From contig NZ_JARQWV010000033.1 of assembly GCF_029543245.1 (NCBI RefSeq), forward strand, positions 1-51,329: a stretch of 51,329 nucleotides of DNA. The letters run 5' to 3'. The position numbers and the translations under genes are program-made. The notes under the pieces are model-generated. The model had not been told where the DNA came from. It ran no database searches and was given only the letters and a program-made list of their open reading frames with translations. This DNA is from Caulobacter endophyticus. GTDB lineage: Bacteria; Pseudomonadota; Alphaproteobacteria; Caulobacterales; Caulobacteraceae. Shown in pieces: positions 17,578 through 27,382 of this stretch (positions within the stretch are counted from its first letter, which is position 1; every line of letters begins with the position of its first letter).

Positions 17578-20500
17578 GGACCAGCCCCGCGATCGGGGCG
17601 CTGGCGGCGACCTTGATCGCGGCCGCGCCCGCCCTGGCCGCCGCGCCGGAGCGGCGCTTCGCCTTCGACCAGCCGGCCCAGCCCCTGGCGACGGCCCTGC
17701 TGGCGGTATCGGCCCGCACCGGCGCGGTAATCGCCGCCCCCGCCGGCCTGACCGCCGGCCGCCGCGCGCCGGGTCTGTCCGGCGTCATGCCGCTGAACCA
17801 GGCGCTGCGAACGCTGCTGACGGGTTCGGACCTGGAGTTCTCGATCTCCGCTTCGGGGGTCGTGAGCCTGAAGCGCGGCCCCGAGGTCGTCACCACCGCC
17901 TCGCCCCCTCCGGTCCGATCGCCGCCCCCACGTCCGCCCGAAGAACCGACCTTGGTCACGCCGATCAGCGTGCTGGCCCGCCCCCTTGCCGAGCCGGCGA
18001 CCGAGCAGCCGCGCGACGCCCCGGCCCAGGTCGACGTCCTGCTGGAGGACCAGCTTCGCGGCGCCGGCGCACAGGGCCTCGGCGACGCCCTGCGGCAGAT
18101 GCCCGGCGTGGCGGCCGGCCCCGAAGCCGGCGAGGCCCGTCAGATCGCCGTCAGAGGCGTCGGCGGACGCTTCACGCGGGTGCGGGTCAACGGCATGGAG
18201 ACCCTGGCCACCTTCGGGGCCAGCAACGCCGTCGGCGGCACCAATCGCGGTCGCGCCTTCGACTACAACATCTTCGCCGCCGACCTGTTCAAGCAGGTGC
18301 GCCTGCAGAAGACCGCCTCGGCCGATGTCGACGAGGGCTCGCTCGGCGCGACGATCGACATGCGCACCCGCTCGCCAATGGACCTTCCGCGCCGCCACGC
18401 GGTGCTCGTCGCAGAGGCCGGCTACCAAACCCTGTCGGGCAAAGCCCAGCCGCGCTTGTCGGCGGTGCTGTCACGGCGCGACGCCGCCGGACGGCTGGGC
18501 GTCCTGGTCTCGGCTGCCTATTCGGGCCGCTCGGTGGTCGAGGCCGGCGCCAGCGCGGGCCAATGGGAGACCGGCGTGGCCGTCGCGCCGGGCTTCGGTT
18601 CGGCGGCCACGCCGCTCGACCTCGCCACCGTCAACGCCGCCCTCCACGCCCGCATCCCGCGCCTCGAGCTGATGGAGATCGACCAGCAGCGCCTGGGCCT
18701 GACCGGCTCGCTGGAATGGCGCCCGGACGAGGCGACCCGCATCGCGCTGGACACGATCTATGCCGAACTGCGCTCCAGCCGCCGCGAGAGCCTGCTGGAA
18801 AGCTTCACCTTCCGCACGCCCGGCGTCTGCGCTGCGCCGCCCGATCCGCGCTGCGGCCTCAACGCCGTCGCAGTCACGCAGGCCGATATCGCCCTTTTCG
18901 GCGGCCGCAAGCCGGTGCTGATCGCGGGCCGTTTCGACAATGTCGACATCCGCTCGGAAGCCCGCCGCGACGAGCTCAACACCATCTTCCGCCAGACGAC
19001 CCTGGCCGCCACCCGTCGCTTCAAAGAGGGGCTGGAGGGCCGACTGCTGGCCGGATTCAGCCGCTCGGATTTCAGCAACCCGGTGCAGCAGACGCTCTAT
19101 CTGGAGCAGTTCGACGTCGACGGCTTCGCCTACGACTTCGCCGACCGCGACCGGCCGGCCCTGAGCTTCGGGAACGCCGACCTCGTCGCTCCCGGCGCCT
19201 GGACGCTCAGCGAATTCCGTTCCGACCCCAACTGGGTCGACAACAGCTATCGGTCCCTGGCCCTGGACCTGGAGAACCGCACAGCCCCGATCGGCTGGCG
19301 GGTGGGGGTTCTGGCCAAGACCTACCGCAACGTCGGTTCGGCTCGCATGCGATCGAACGGCGGCATCGGCAACGTCAACGCCGACCTGCCTGACGGCCTG
19401 CGCGGCTTGGCCATCGCCGACTACGCTCGCCTGGTCGGCCAAGGCGTCGACTTCGGCGTCGCTGGCGCGCCCGGTCGATGGCTTGCGATCGACACCGGGG
19501 CCGCCCTGTCGTCGGCTTGCCCCATCGGCCGGTGCCCCGGTTTCGAACTCGGCCCCGCGCCGGTGGCGGGCCTGAACTACGACGTCACCGAACGTTCCGA
19601 CGCGGCCTTCCTTCAACTGGCCCTGCCCCGCACGGCCTCGCGCCGCTTCTGGGGCGAGGCCGGCGTACGGATCGTCCACACCAGGGTCGAGGCGACGAGC
19701 CTTGACGTCGGAAGCGACGCGGTCGCACGCTGGATCAGCGCGTCGAACGACTACTGGTCCACCCTGCCTTCGCTGAACCTCGCCTGGAGCTTGTCGCCCG
19801 AGGCGGTCCTGCGCTTCGGCGCGGCGCGCGTGATGGTGCGGCCCGACCTGATCAGCCTGCGCCCCGGCGTCAGCGTATCGACCACCGGCGCCAAGTCGGT
19901 CTCGTCCGGCAATCCCGACCTGCGCCCCACCCGCGCCGACGCCTTCGACCTGTCGCTGGACTGGCGACCGCGCCCCGGCGTGGTGTTGTCGGCGGCCGTC
20001 TACCGCAAGACCATCGCCACCACGGTCCAGGCCGCAATAACCCGCCCTGCCCCCTTCTCGGCCAATCCGTTCGGCCTGCCCGACAGCGTCGCCGCCACCG
20101 CCTGCGGCGCGGCCCTCGACTGCTCCCCCGCCCTTCCGATCTGGCAGTTTTCGCGGCCGATCAATTCGGGGCCGGGCAAGCTGACCGGGGTCGAGGCGTC
20201 GTTCCGCGTCCCGCTGGGCGAAGCCTGGACGATCCAGGGCGCGGCCGCCTACACGCGCACCGAGGTGCGACTGCTCGACCAGGCAGGCGCCTGGGTCGAC
20301 ATGCAGGACGCCCTCGGCGCCCCTCGCCTGGCCGCCAATCTAGGCCTCGGCTATCAGCGACCAGGCTTGGAGGTGCGCGCCGCCCTCAGCCATCGCAGCC
20401 GCTACCTCGCCACCATCCCCGCGCCCAACGGCGGCGACGTGGACGGCGTGGATCCGCTGACCACCCTGGACGCGGCGGCCAAGCTCGTCCTGTCTCCAAA

Positions 20501-20633
20501 CCTGACCCTGACCGCTGAGGCCGCCAACCTGACGGACGCCTATCAGCGGCAATTCAGCGACCGGACCCTGATCCCGACCTATCGCCACCACACCGGCCGC
20601 GAATTTCGGCTGGGCCTGCGCTGGGCGATGTAG
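17574..20633 (+). CDS. FecA-type TonB receptor with signalling domain (1019 aa)
   Basis: Outer-membrane receptor that imports a substrate and reports it. After a signal peptide ending near ALAAAP (25) there is a secretin/TonB short N-terminal (STN) domain at about 30-100 (FDQPAQPLATALLAVSARTG and GVMPLNQALRTLLTGSDL). This domain contacts the FecR-like protein in such systems. A proline-rich linker, plug (about 145-290: GLGDALRQMPGVAAG, RVNGMETLATFGASN) and barrel ending in GLRWAM follow. It is the only one of the six receptors here with an STN domain. No iron or heme gene is adjacent, and the plug resembles the carbohydrate-type receptors, so a sugar or amine ligand is as likely as a siderophore. 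Confidence 0.93.
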   Translation: MRTSPAIGALAATLIAAAPALAAAPERRFAFDQPAQPLATALLAVSARTGAVIAAPAGLTAGRRAPGLSGVMPLNQALRTLLTGSDLEFSISASGVVSLKRGPEVVTTASPPPVRSPPPRPPEEPTLVTPISVLARPLAEPATEQPRDAPAQVDVLLEDQLRGAGAQGLGDALRQMPGVAAGPEAGEARQIAVRGVGGRFTRVRVNGMETLATFGASNAVGGTNRGRAFDYNIFAADLFKQVRLQKTASADVDEGSLGATIDMRTRSPMDLPRRHAVLVAEAGYQTLSGKAQPRLSAVLSRRDAAGRLGVLVSAAYSGRSVVEAGASAGQWETGVAVAPGFGSAATPLDLATVNAALHARIPRLELMEIDQQRLGLTGSLEWRPDEATRIALDTIYAELRSSRRESLLESFTFRTPGVCAAPPDPRCGLNAVAVTQADIALFGGRKPVLIAGRFDNVDIRSEARRDELNTIFRQTTLAATRRFKEGLEGRLLAGFSRSDFSNPVQQTLYLEQFDVDGFAYDFADRDRPALSFGNADLVAPGAWTLSEFRSDPNWVDNSYRSLALDLENRTAPIGWRVGVLAKTYRNVGSARMRSNGGIGNVNADLPDGLRGLAIADYARLVGQGVDFGVAGAPGRWLAIDTGAALSSACPIGRCPGFELGPAPVAGLNYDVTERSDAAFLQLALPRTASRRFWGEAGVRIVHTRVEATSLDVGSDAVARWISASNDYWSTLPSLNLAWSLSPEAVLRFGAARVMVRPDLISLRPGVSVSTTGAKSVSSGNPDLRPTRADAFDLSLDWRPRPGVVLSAAVYRKTIATTVQAAITRPAPFSANPFGLPDSVAATACGAALDCSPALPIWQFSRPINSGPGKLTGVEASFRVPLGEAWTIQGAAAYTRTEVRLLDQAGAWVDMQDALGAPRLAANLGLGYQRPGLEVRAALSHRSRYLATIPAPNGGDVDGVDPLTTLDAAAKLVLSPNLTLTAEAANLTDAYQRQFSDRTLIPTYRHHTGREFRLGLRWAM

Positions 20634-20642
20634 CGGCCGCGC

Positions 20643-20658
20643 TCATCGACATCGATGA
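20643..20658 (+). other. Short hairpin after the FecA-type TBDT
   Basis: TCATCG and CGATGA are separated by 4 nt, 10 nt after the receptor stop. No T run follows. It could be a weak transcript end. The 347-nt gap 20634-20980 is otherwise non-coding, with a direct repeat and a strong hairpin listed separately. Confidence 0.35.
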
Positions 20659-20742
20659 CAAGGGCTCAACGACCTACGGCTCATCAAGCACAGCAGAATT
20701 ACTCATATGACGGCGCGATCCCGGACAGGCGCTCGCAGACAA

Positions 20743-20833
20743 TCTGAATATCCATCAAATTCAATGCTCAAGGATTTCAGCCGAAAACGCTAAAAGGCGA
20801 GCCATAAGCGAACGCAGTTTTTCTGAATATCCA
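20743..20833. repeat. Direct repeat TCTGAATATCCA, two copies 79 bp apart
   Basis: Exact 12-bp copies at 20743-20754 and 20822-20833 in the non-coding gap ahead of the amine-oxidase gene. The unit is relatively AT-rich for this genome. An exact 12-mer pair inside 350 bp is unlikely by chance, so these are candidate sites for a regulator of the amine-oxidase/RidA operon. Confidence 0.5.
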
Positions 20834-20917
20834 GAGCAGCCAGGACGGCAGCCGAATACCACCTGGAAGCGACGCATGGCGCTGCTTCCTTCTTTGGCGA
20901 CTTCCCCGCGTTCACTC

Positions 20918-20941
20918 CGGCCGCCGCCCCGGCGGCGGCCG
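20918..20941 (+). other. Strong hairpin just before the amine-oxidase ribosome site
   Basis: CGGCCGCCGCC and GGCGGCGGCCG are perfectly complementary around CC (about 10 bp of realistic stem). It is 6 nt before the GGGGAGG ribosome site and is followed by CTTCTTGG. It may be a terminator remnant or a translation-affecting stem in the 5' leader. Confidence 0.45.
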
Positions 20942-20980
20942 CTTCTTGGGGAGGTCCTTGGTATGGGGCGTTCTTAAGTC

Positions 20981-22567
20981 TTGGTCAGCCGTCGCTCGTT
21001 CATCACCCGCGCCTTCGCCCTCGGAGGCTTCGCCGCAGGCTATACAGCCCTCCAGGGACTGGGCCTGACATCCACCGCCTTCGCCCAGGAAGCGCCCGAC
21101 CTGCCGCGCGACTTTGGCAGAGGACGCTCGGCGATCGTGCTGGGCGCCGGGATCGCGGGCCTGGTCGCCGCCTACGAACTGGAGCGCGCCGGCTTCTCCG
21201 TCACGGTCGTCGAGGCCCGAAACCGGGTGGGCGGCCGCAATTGGACCATCCGCGGCGGCGACCGCGTGGAGACGCTGGACCGCCCCAGCCAGACCGCCGG
21301 CTTCTCGCCCGGCCTCTATTTCAATGCCGGCCCCGCCCGCCTGCCCAGCCACCACCAGGGCGTCCTGTCCTACGCCAAGGCGCTGGGCGTGCCGCTAGAG
21401 GTCGAGGTCAATTCCAGCCGCAGCAGCCTGCTGCAGTCCGACGCAGCGTTCGGCGGCAGGCCTATCCAGCAGCGCCAGGCGATCAACGACCTGCGCGGCG
21501 GCCTGTCGGAACTGCTTGCCAAGGCCACGCGCGGCGGCGGCCTGGACCAGGAACTGAGCGCCTCCGACAGGGAGCGGCTGCTGGCCTTCCTCAAGACCTA
21601 TGGCGACCTCGACGCCGGCGGCGCCTACAAGGGTTCGGAGCGGTCGGGCTATGTCACCGCGCCCGGCGCGGCCGATCAGAAGGGCGTGGCGCGGCCGCCG
21701 CTGGCCCTGCGAGAACTGCTGTCCGACGAGACCCTGCCCTACGCCCTGTTCGAGGAGAACATCCTCATGCAGGCCACCATGCTGGAGCCGACTGGCGGCA
21801 TGGACGCCATCCCCAAGGCCTTGACCAAGGCGCTGAAGGGAGCCGTGCTGCTCGACACCGAGGTCACGGCCTTCCGCCAGAACCAGCAGACGGCCGAGGT
21901 CGCCATCCGCGACCGCAAGAGCGGCGCCGCTCGCAAGCTGACCGCCGACTACCTCGTCGTCACCGTGCCCCTGCCGATCCTGGCCAAGGTCGCCAACGAC
22001 CTGCCGGGCGAGGTCCAGACCGCCATCGCCGGCGCCCGCTATGACAACGCCAGCAAGCTGGCCTTCGACGCGCCACGCTTCTGGGAGGCCGACCAGATCT
22101 ACGGCGGCCTGTCGTTCGTCGGCGGCGAGACGACCCTGGTGTGGTACCCGAGCGGCGGCTTCCACCAGCCGCGCGGCCTGCTGGTCGGCGCCTATACGGT
22201 CGGCGCGGCGGCGCGGACCTTCCAGGCGCGCAGCTTCGACGACCAGGTCGCCCTCACACGCTCTGCGATCGACAAGCTGCACCCCGGCAAGGGTCGCGAG
22301 TTGTCAGCGCCGTTGGTGATCGACTGGAACCGCCAGGCCTTCAATCTCGGCCCGTGGATCCACTGGGAGGGCGACGGCAACGACCCGGCCGCCTACCGCC
22401 TGCTGAACCAGCCCCAGGGCCGGATCTTCCTGTCCGGCGCCCACCTCTCGCAACTGCCCAGCTGGCAGGAGGGCGGCGTCGCCGCAGCCCGCCGCACGGT
22501 CGGCCTGATCGCCCAGCGCGTCCGCGCCGACCGCCTCACCCTTTCCCGAACGGAGACCCGTCCATGA
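20981..22567 (+). CDS. Tat-exported flavin amine oxidase (528 aa)
   Basis: FAD-dependent oxidase of the monoamine/L-amino-acid oxidase family, converting an amine or amino acid to an imine with release of hydrogen peroxide. A Tat signal is present (SRRSFITRAFALGGF, 3-17, cleavage near AFAQ). The dinucleotide-binding motif GAGIAG is at 55-60, followed by VTVVEARNRVGGRN; the C-terminal FAD-contact region includes GRIFLSGAHLSQ and WQEGG. The start is uncertain. TTG at 20981 is the only start that gives the Tat signal. The good GGGGAGG site instead serves an in-frame ATG at 20963 that stops after four codons. The stop overlaps the RidA start as ATGA. Substrate unknown. Confidence 0.88.
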   Translation: MVSRRSFITRAFALGGFAAGYTALQGLGLTSTAFAQEAPDLPRDFGRGRSAIVLGAGIAGLVAAYELERAGFSVTVVEARNRVGGRNWTIRGGDRVETLDRPSQTAGFSPGLYFNAGPARLPSHHQGVLSYAKALGVPLEVEVNSSRSSLLQSDAAFGGRPIQQRQAINDLRGGLSELLAKATRGGGLDQELSASDRERLLAFLKTYGDLDAGGAYKGSERSGYVTAPGAADQKGVARPPLALRELLSDETLPYALFEENILMQATMLEPTGGMDAIPKALTKALKGAVLLDTEVTAFRQNQQTAEVAIRDRKSGAARKLTADYLVVTVPLPILAKVANDLPGEVQTAIAGARYDNASKLAFDAPRFWEADQIYGGLSFVGGETTLVWYPSGGFHQPRGLLVGAYTVGAAARTFQARSFDDQVALTRSAIDKLHPGKGRELSAPLVIDWNRQAFNLGPWIHWEGDGNDPAAYRLLNQPQGRIFLSGAHLSQLPSWQEGGVAAARRTVGLIAQRVRADRLTLSRTETRP

Positions 22568-23040
22568 TCCGCAAGCTCGCCTTCGCCCTTGTTCTGACCG
22601 CCGCCTTCGCGGCGGGCTCGGCAAACGCGGCCGAAATCCGCCGCGCGCCGTCGTCGGGCGCGATCGCCATCACCCCGTCGGTCGCCGTGCCGCCGGGAGC
22701 CGAGCTCGTCTTCCTCAGCGGCGCGTTGCCGACCATCGCCGACAAGGCCAAGCCCGGCACGACCGAGGAGCAGACCCGCTCGGTGCTGTCCAAGCTGGAG
22801 GCGGCGCTGAAGGCCGAGGGTCTGGGCCATGGCGACGTGGTCAAGGCCACCGTGTTCCTGGTCGGTGATCCGGCCAAGGGCGGCGAGATCGATTTTGGGG
22901 GCCTGAACAAGGCCTGGGCCGAAGCCTTCGGCACGGCCGCCCAGCCCAACAAGCCGGCGCGCAGCACGGTGAAGGTGGCGGGCCTGGTTCTGCCCGGCGC
23001 CCTGGTCGAGATCGAATTCGTCGCCGCCAAGACCCGCTGA
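22564..23040 (+). CDS. Exported RidA/YjgF-family protein (158 aa)
   Basis: RidA proteins hydrolyse reactive enamines and imines to ketones and ammonia. The family fold spans about 35-156. Arg133 in PARSTVKV and Glu149 in ALVEIEF match the catalytic arginine and glutamate region of active members. Unusually it begins with a Sec signal peptide (MIRKLAFALVLTAAFAAG, cleavage near ANAAE at 23), whereas standard RidA is cytosolic. The ATG overlaps the amine-oxidase stop, so both are made together and exported. That fits disposal of the oxidase's imine product in the periplasm (inference). Confidence 0.88.
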   Translation: MIRKLAFALVLTAAFAAGSANAAEIRRAPSSGAIAITPSVAVPPGAELVFLSGALPTIADKAKPGTTEEQTRSVLSKLEAALKAEGLGHGDVVKATVFLVGDPAKGGEIDFGGLNKAWAEAFGTAAQPNKPARSTVKVAGLVLPGALVEIEFVAAKTR

Positions 23041-23134
23041 CGGGCCGCGCGACCACCGAACCCGCCGCGCGACGGGGCCGCTTCCCCGGCCGATCGCGCA
23101 TCCCAACAATCTGAAGCTTTCATCGGGGGATAGG

Positions 23135-25579
<2,445 letters not shown>

Positions 25580-25584
25580 CGGCG

Positions 25585-25614
25585 CGGGACCTCTGGAGCG
25601 ATCCGGAGGTCCCG
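25585..25614. terminator. Shared terminator hairpin between convergent genes
   Basis: A 13-bp stem (CGGGACCTCTGGA with TCCGGAGGTCCCG, one GT pair) closed by a GCGA tetraloop fills most of the 41-nt gap between the TBDT and the convergent GH35 gene. There is no long T run, but the strength and position argue for bidirectional termination. Confidence 0.65.
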
Positions 25615-25620
25615 TCCGGA

Positions 25621-27270
25621 TCAGCGATAGCGGTAGAACTTCACCCGCTGGATCTGGAACTGATCGGGCGACAGGCGGATGTGCCGGCCCTGATGGGTCT
25701 GGTCGCCATTGAGCAGGCGGCCGGCGACCCAGCGTCCCTGGGCGTCGAACACGCCCTCCTCGGCCTTGTCGATGCCGGCCAGCGGCGGTCCCTTGCCGGC
25801 GCCGGCGAAGGTCACGACGATCCCACGTCCGGCGATCAGGTACTCCTCGGGCCCCGTCTGGACGATCAACCCGCCATGGGTGGCGGACTTCTGCACGGCC
25901 TTCGGGGTCCAGGGATCGATGAACCCGACCTCGAAGCGATAGTCGCCCATCACCTGGCTGACCGGTGCGTCCTGCACGGTCCCGTCCTCGAGCACCCTGG
26001 GCTTGAAGCCGGCCATCTTCCCCTTGCCCTGGGCGGCCAGCAGCACGGGCGTCAGTTGGCGCAGGACATCGTAAGCGTCGGCGATCGCCTTGTGCTCTTC
26101 GGCGTTGACGCTCTCGATGGCGAAGGGCGAGAAGCCCAGGGCGTCCAGCTTGCCGAAGGCGTAGAAGGCGTTGGCCGAGGTCTCGGGCGCGCTGGCGTTG
26201 TTGGCCTCGGGCACGAACAGCGCGTTGTCGGGCCGCACGAACCGCGCGGCGAGATCGCTGAAGTTCGGGAAGTAGATGTCGGGCGACAGCAGATCCAGGC
26301 TCGGCGCGCCCGCCTTCCAGACATCGAGCAGGTGCGGCAGCGGGCCGCCGCTGGGATACTCCCCGGGCTTCTTGCCCGTGCGGTTCAGGGCGGCGTTGAC
26401 GTACATCGGCAACGAATAGGCCGCCTTGCCGGCGACGGTGACGGCCTCGGTGTAGCGAGCGTAGGACCAGGCGGTGAACACCTCCTGCCCGGCCTCGTCG
26501 GCGCCGAACACGGCGGCCCAGGTTCCGCTGTCCTTGCTTCCGTTGCGCTTCCAGAGCTCGCGCAGCTCGGGCTCAATCGCCTCTCCGCCTGTCTTCAGCT
26601 TCCTGATCAGGGCCGGCGGAACCTGGCCGCCATAGGCCGCATCGGCGGTGGCGCCATGCTCGCGGGCCGACGGCAGCATGCCGATCTCGTTCTCGACCTG
26701 AACCATCAGGACGGTGTTGCGCTCGCCGTCGACCTTCTTCAGGTGGGCCAACAGCGCGGCATAGGCCCTGGCGTCGGCGGCGCGGGTGTTGTCGGAGAAC
26801 GCCGACAGGATCTCGACCGTCGAGCCGTCCTGCGCCCTCACGCGCGGGAACCGCCCCTGGTCGCGCTTCACCCAGGCCGGGACGTAGGTCGACATGCTGT
26901 TCTTCCAGGCCCCGAACCACAGCAGGACGAGCTTCATGTCCTGGGCCCGGGCGTCCGCCAGCAGGTCGTCGACGCTGGAGAAGTCGTAGACGCCCTCCTT
27001 GGGCTCGATCAGTTCCCAAGAGACCGGCGCCAGCACGGTGTTGAGGTTCATCGCCTTCAGGCGCGGCCAGTGTCTCGCCATGTAGGCGCGGCTGGAAGCG
27101 CTGGAATTGCCCAGCTCCCCGCCCAGGATCAGCATCGGCTTGCCGTCGACGACCAGCCGGGCAGAGGTTCCGTGCTTTTCGAGACGCGGGATTTCCGCGG
27201 TCGCCACGTTTGCCGTGAGCAGGGCCGCAATCGCGACGCTCGCACCGAGCCAGGCGCCGAAAGCTCTCAT
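25621..27270 (-). CDS. GH35-family beta-galactosidase-like enzyme (549 aa)
   Basis: Predicted exo-beta-galactosidase releasing terminal galactose from plant oligosaccharides. Signal peptide to about NVATAE (26). The GH35 barrel has the acid/base Glu195 in QVENEIG and nucleophile Glu355 in LFVPEANN. The N-terminal segment LVVDGKPMLILGGELGNSSAS is shortened here to its marker GGELGNSSAS (50-59). It matches GH35 forms that remove galactose from xyloglucan side chains, which suggests but does not prove that substrate. A C-terminal beta domain ends in KFYRYR. The ATG at 27270 is preferred over upstream frame-open starts because GGGAGG lies 7 nt before it and the signal peptide begins there. The upstream gap contains possible sugar-regulator sites. 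Confidence 0.88.
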   Translation of the reverse strand: MRAFGAWLGASVAIAALLTANVATAEIPRLEKHGTSARLVVDGKPMLILGGELGNSSASSRAYMARHWPRLKAMNLNTVLAPVSWELIEPKEGVYDFSSVDDLLADARAQDMKLVLLWFGAWKNSMSTYVPAWVKRDQGRFPRVRAQDGSTVEILSAFSDNTRAADARAYAALLAHLKKVDGERNTVLMVQVENEIGMLPSAREHGATADAAYGGQVPPALIRKLKTGGEAIEPELRELWKRNGSKDSGTWAAVFGADEAGQEVFTAWSYARYTEAVTVAGKAAYSLPMYVNAALNRTGKKPGEYPSGGPLPHLLDVWKAGAPSLDLLSPDIYFPNFSDLAARFVRPDNALFVPEANNASAPETSANAFYAFGKLDALGFSPFAIESVNAEEHKAIADAYDVLRQLTPVLLAAQGKGKMAGFKPRVLEDGTVQDAPVSQVMGDYRFEVGFIDPWTPKAVQKSATHGGLIVQTGPEEYLIAGRGIVVTFAGAGKGPPLAGIDKAEEGVFDAQGRWVAGRLLNGDQTHQGRHIRLSPDQFQIQRVKFYRYR

Positions 27271-27303
27271 CCCCAAACCTCCCGAACCCCACGCTTGCGC
27301 GCT

Positions 27304-27317
27304 TGTTACCGCTAGCA
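27304..27317. promoter_or_regulatory. Candidate LacI-family operator upstream of GH35
   Basis: TGTTACCGCTAGCA matches 12 of 14 positions of the Caulobacter xylose-repressor site as I remember it (TGTTAGCGCTACCA). It lies 34 nt before the GH35 start codon, an effective repressor position. Confidence 0.4.
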
Positions 27318-27346
27318 TTCGCGGGATCGGGGGCTATTTGTCAAAC

Positions 27347-27381
27347 TGGAAGTCATACCAATTCGACAAATGGTCGGACCA
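27347..27381. promoter_or_regulatory. GntR/FadR-like palindromes at the halogenase/GH35 junction
   Basis: TGGTCGGACCA (27371-27381) is a perfect 5-bp palindrome about a central base and resembles FadR-subfamily sites. A looser one, TGGAAGTCATACCA, is at 27347-27360. Both lie between the last halogenase stop and GH35. The first could also act as a small transcript-end hairpin. Confidence 0.3.
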
Positions 27382-27382
27382 A

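Noticed and set aside
27271..27318. Upstream start for the GH35 gene
   Set aside because: It would place residues before the signal peptide and lacks the GGGAGG site found before 27270.
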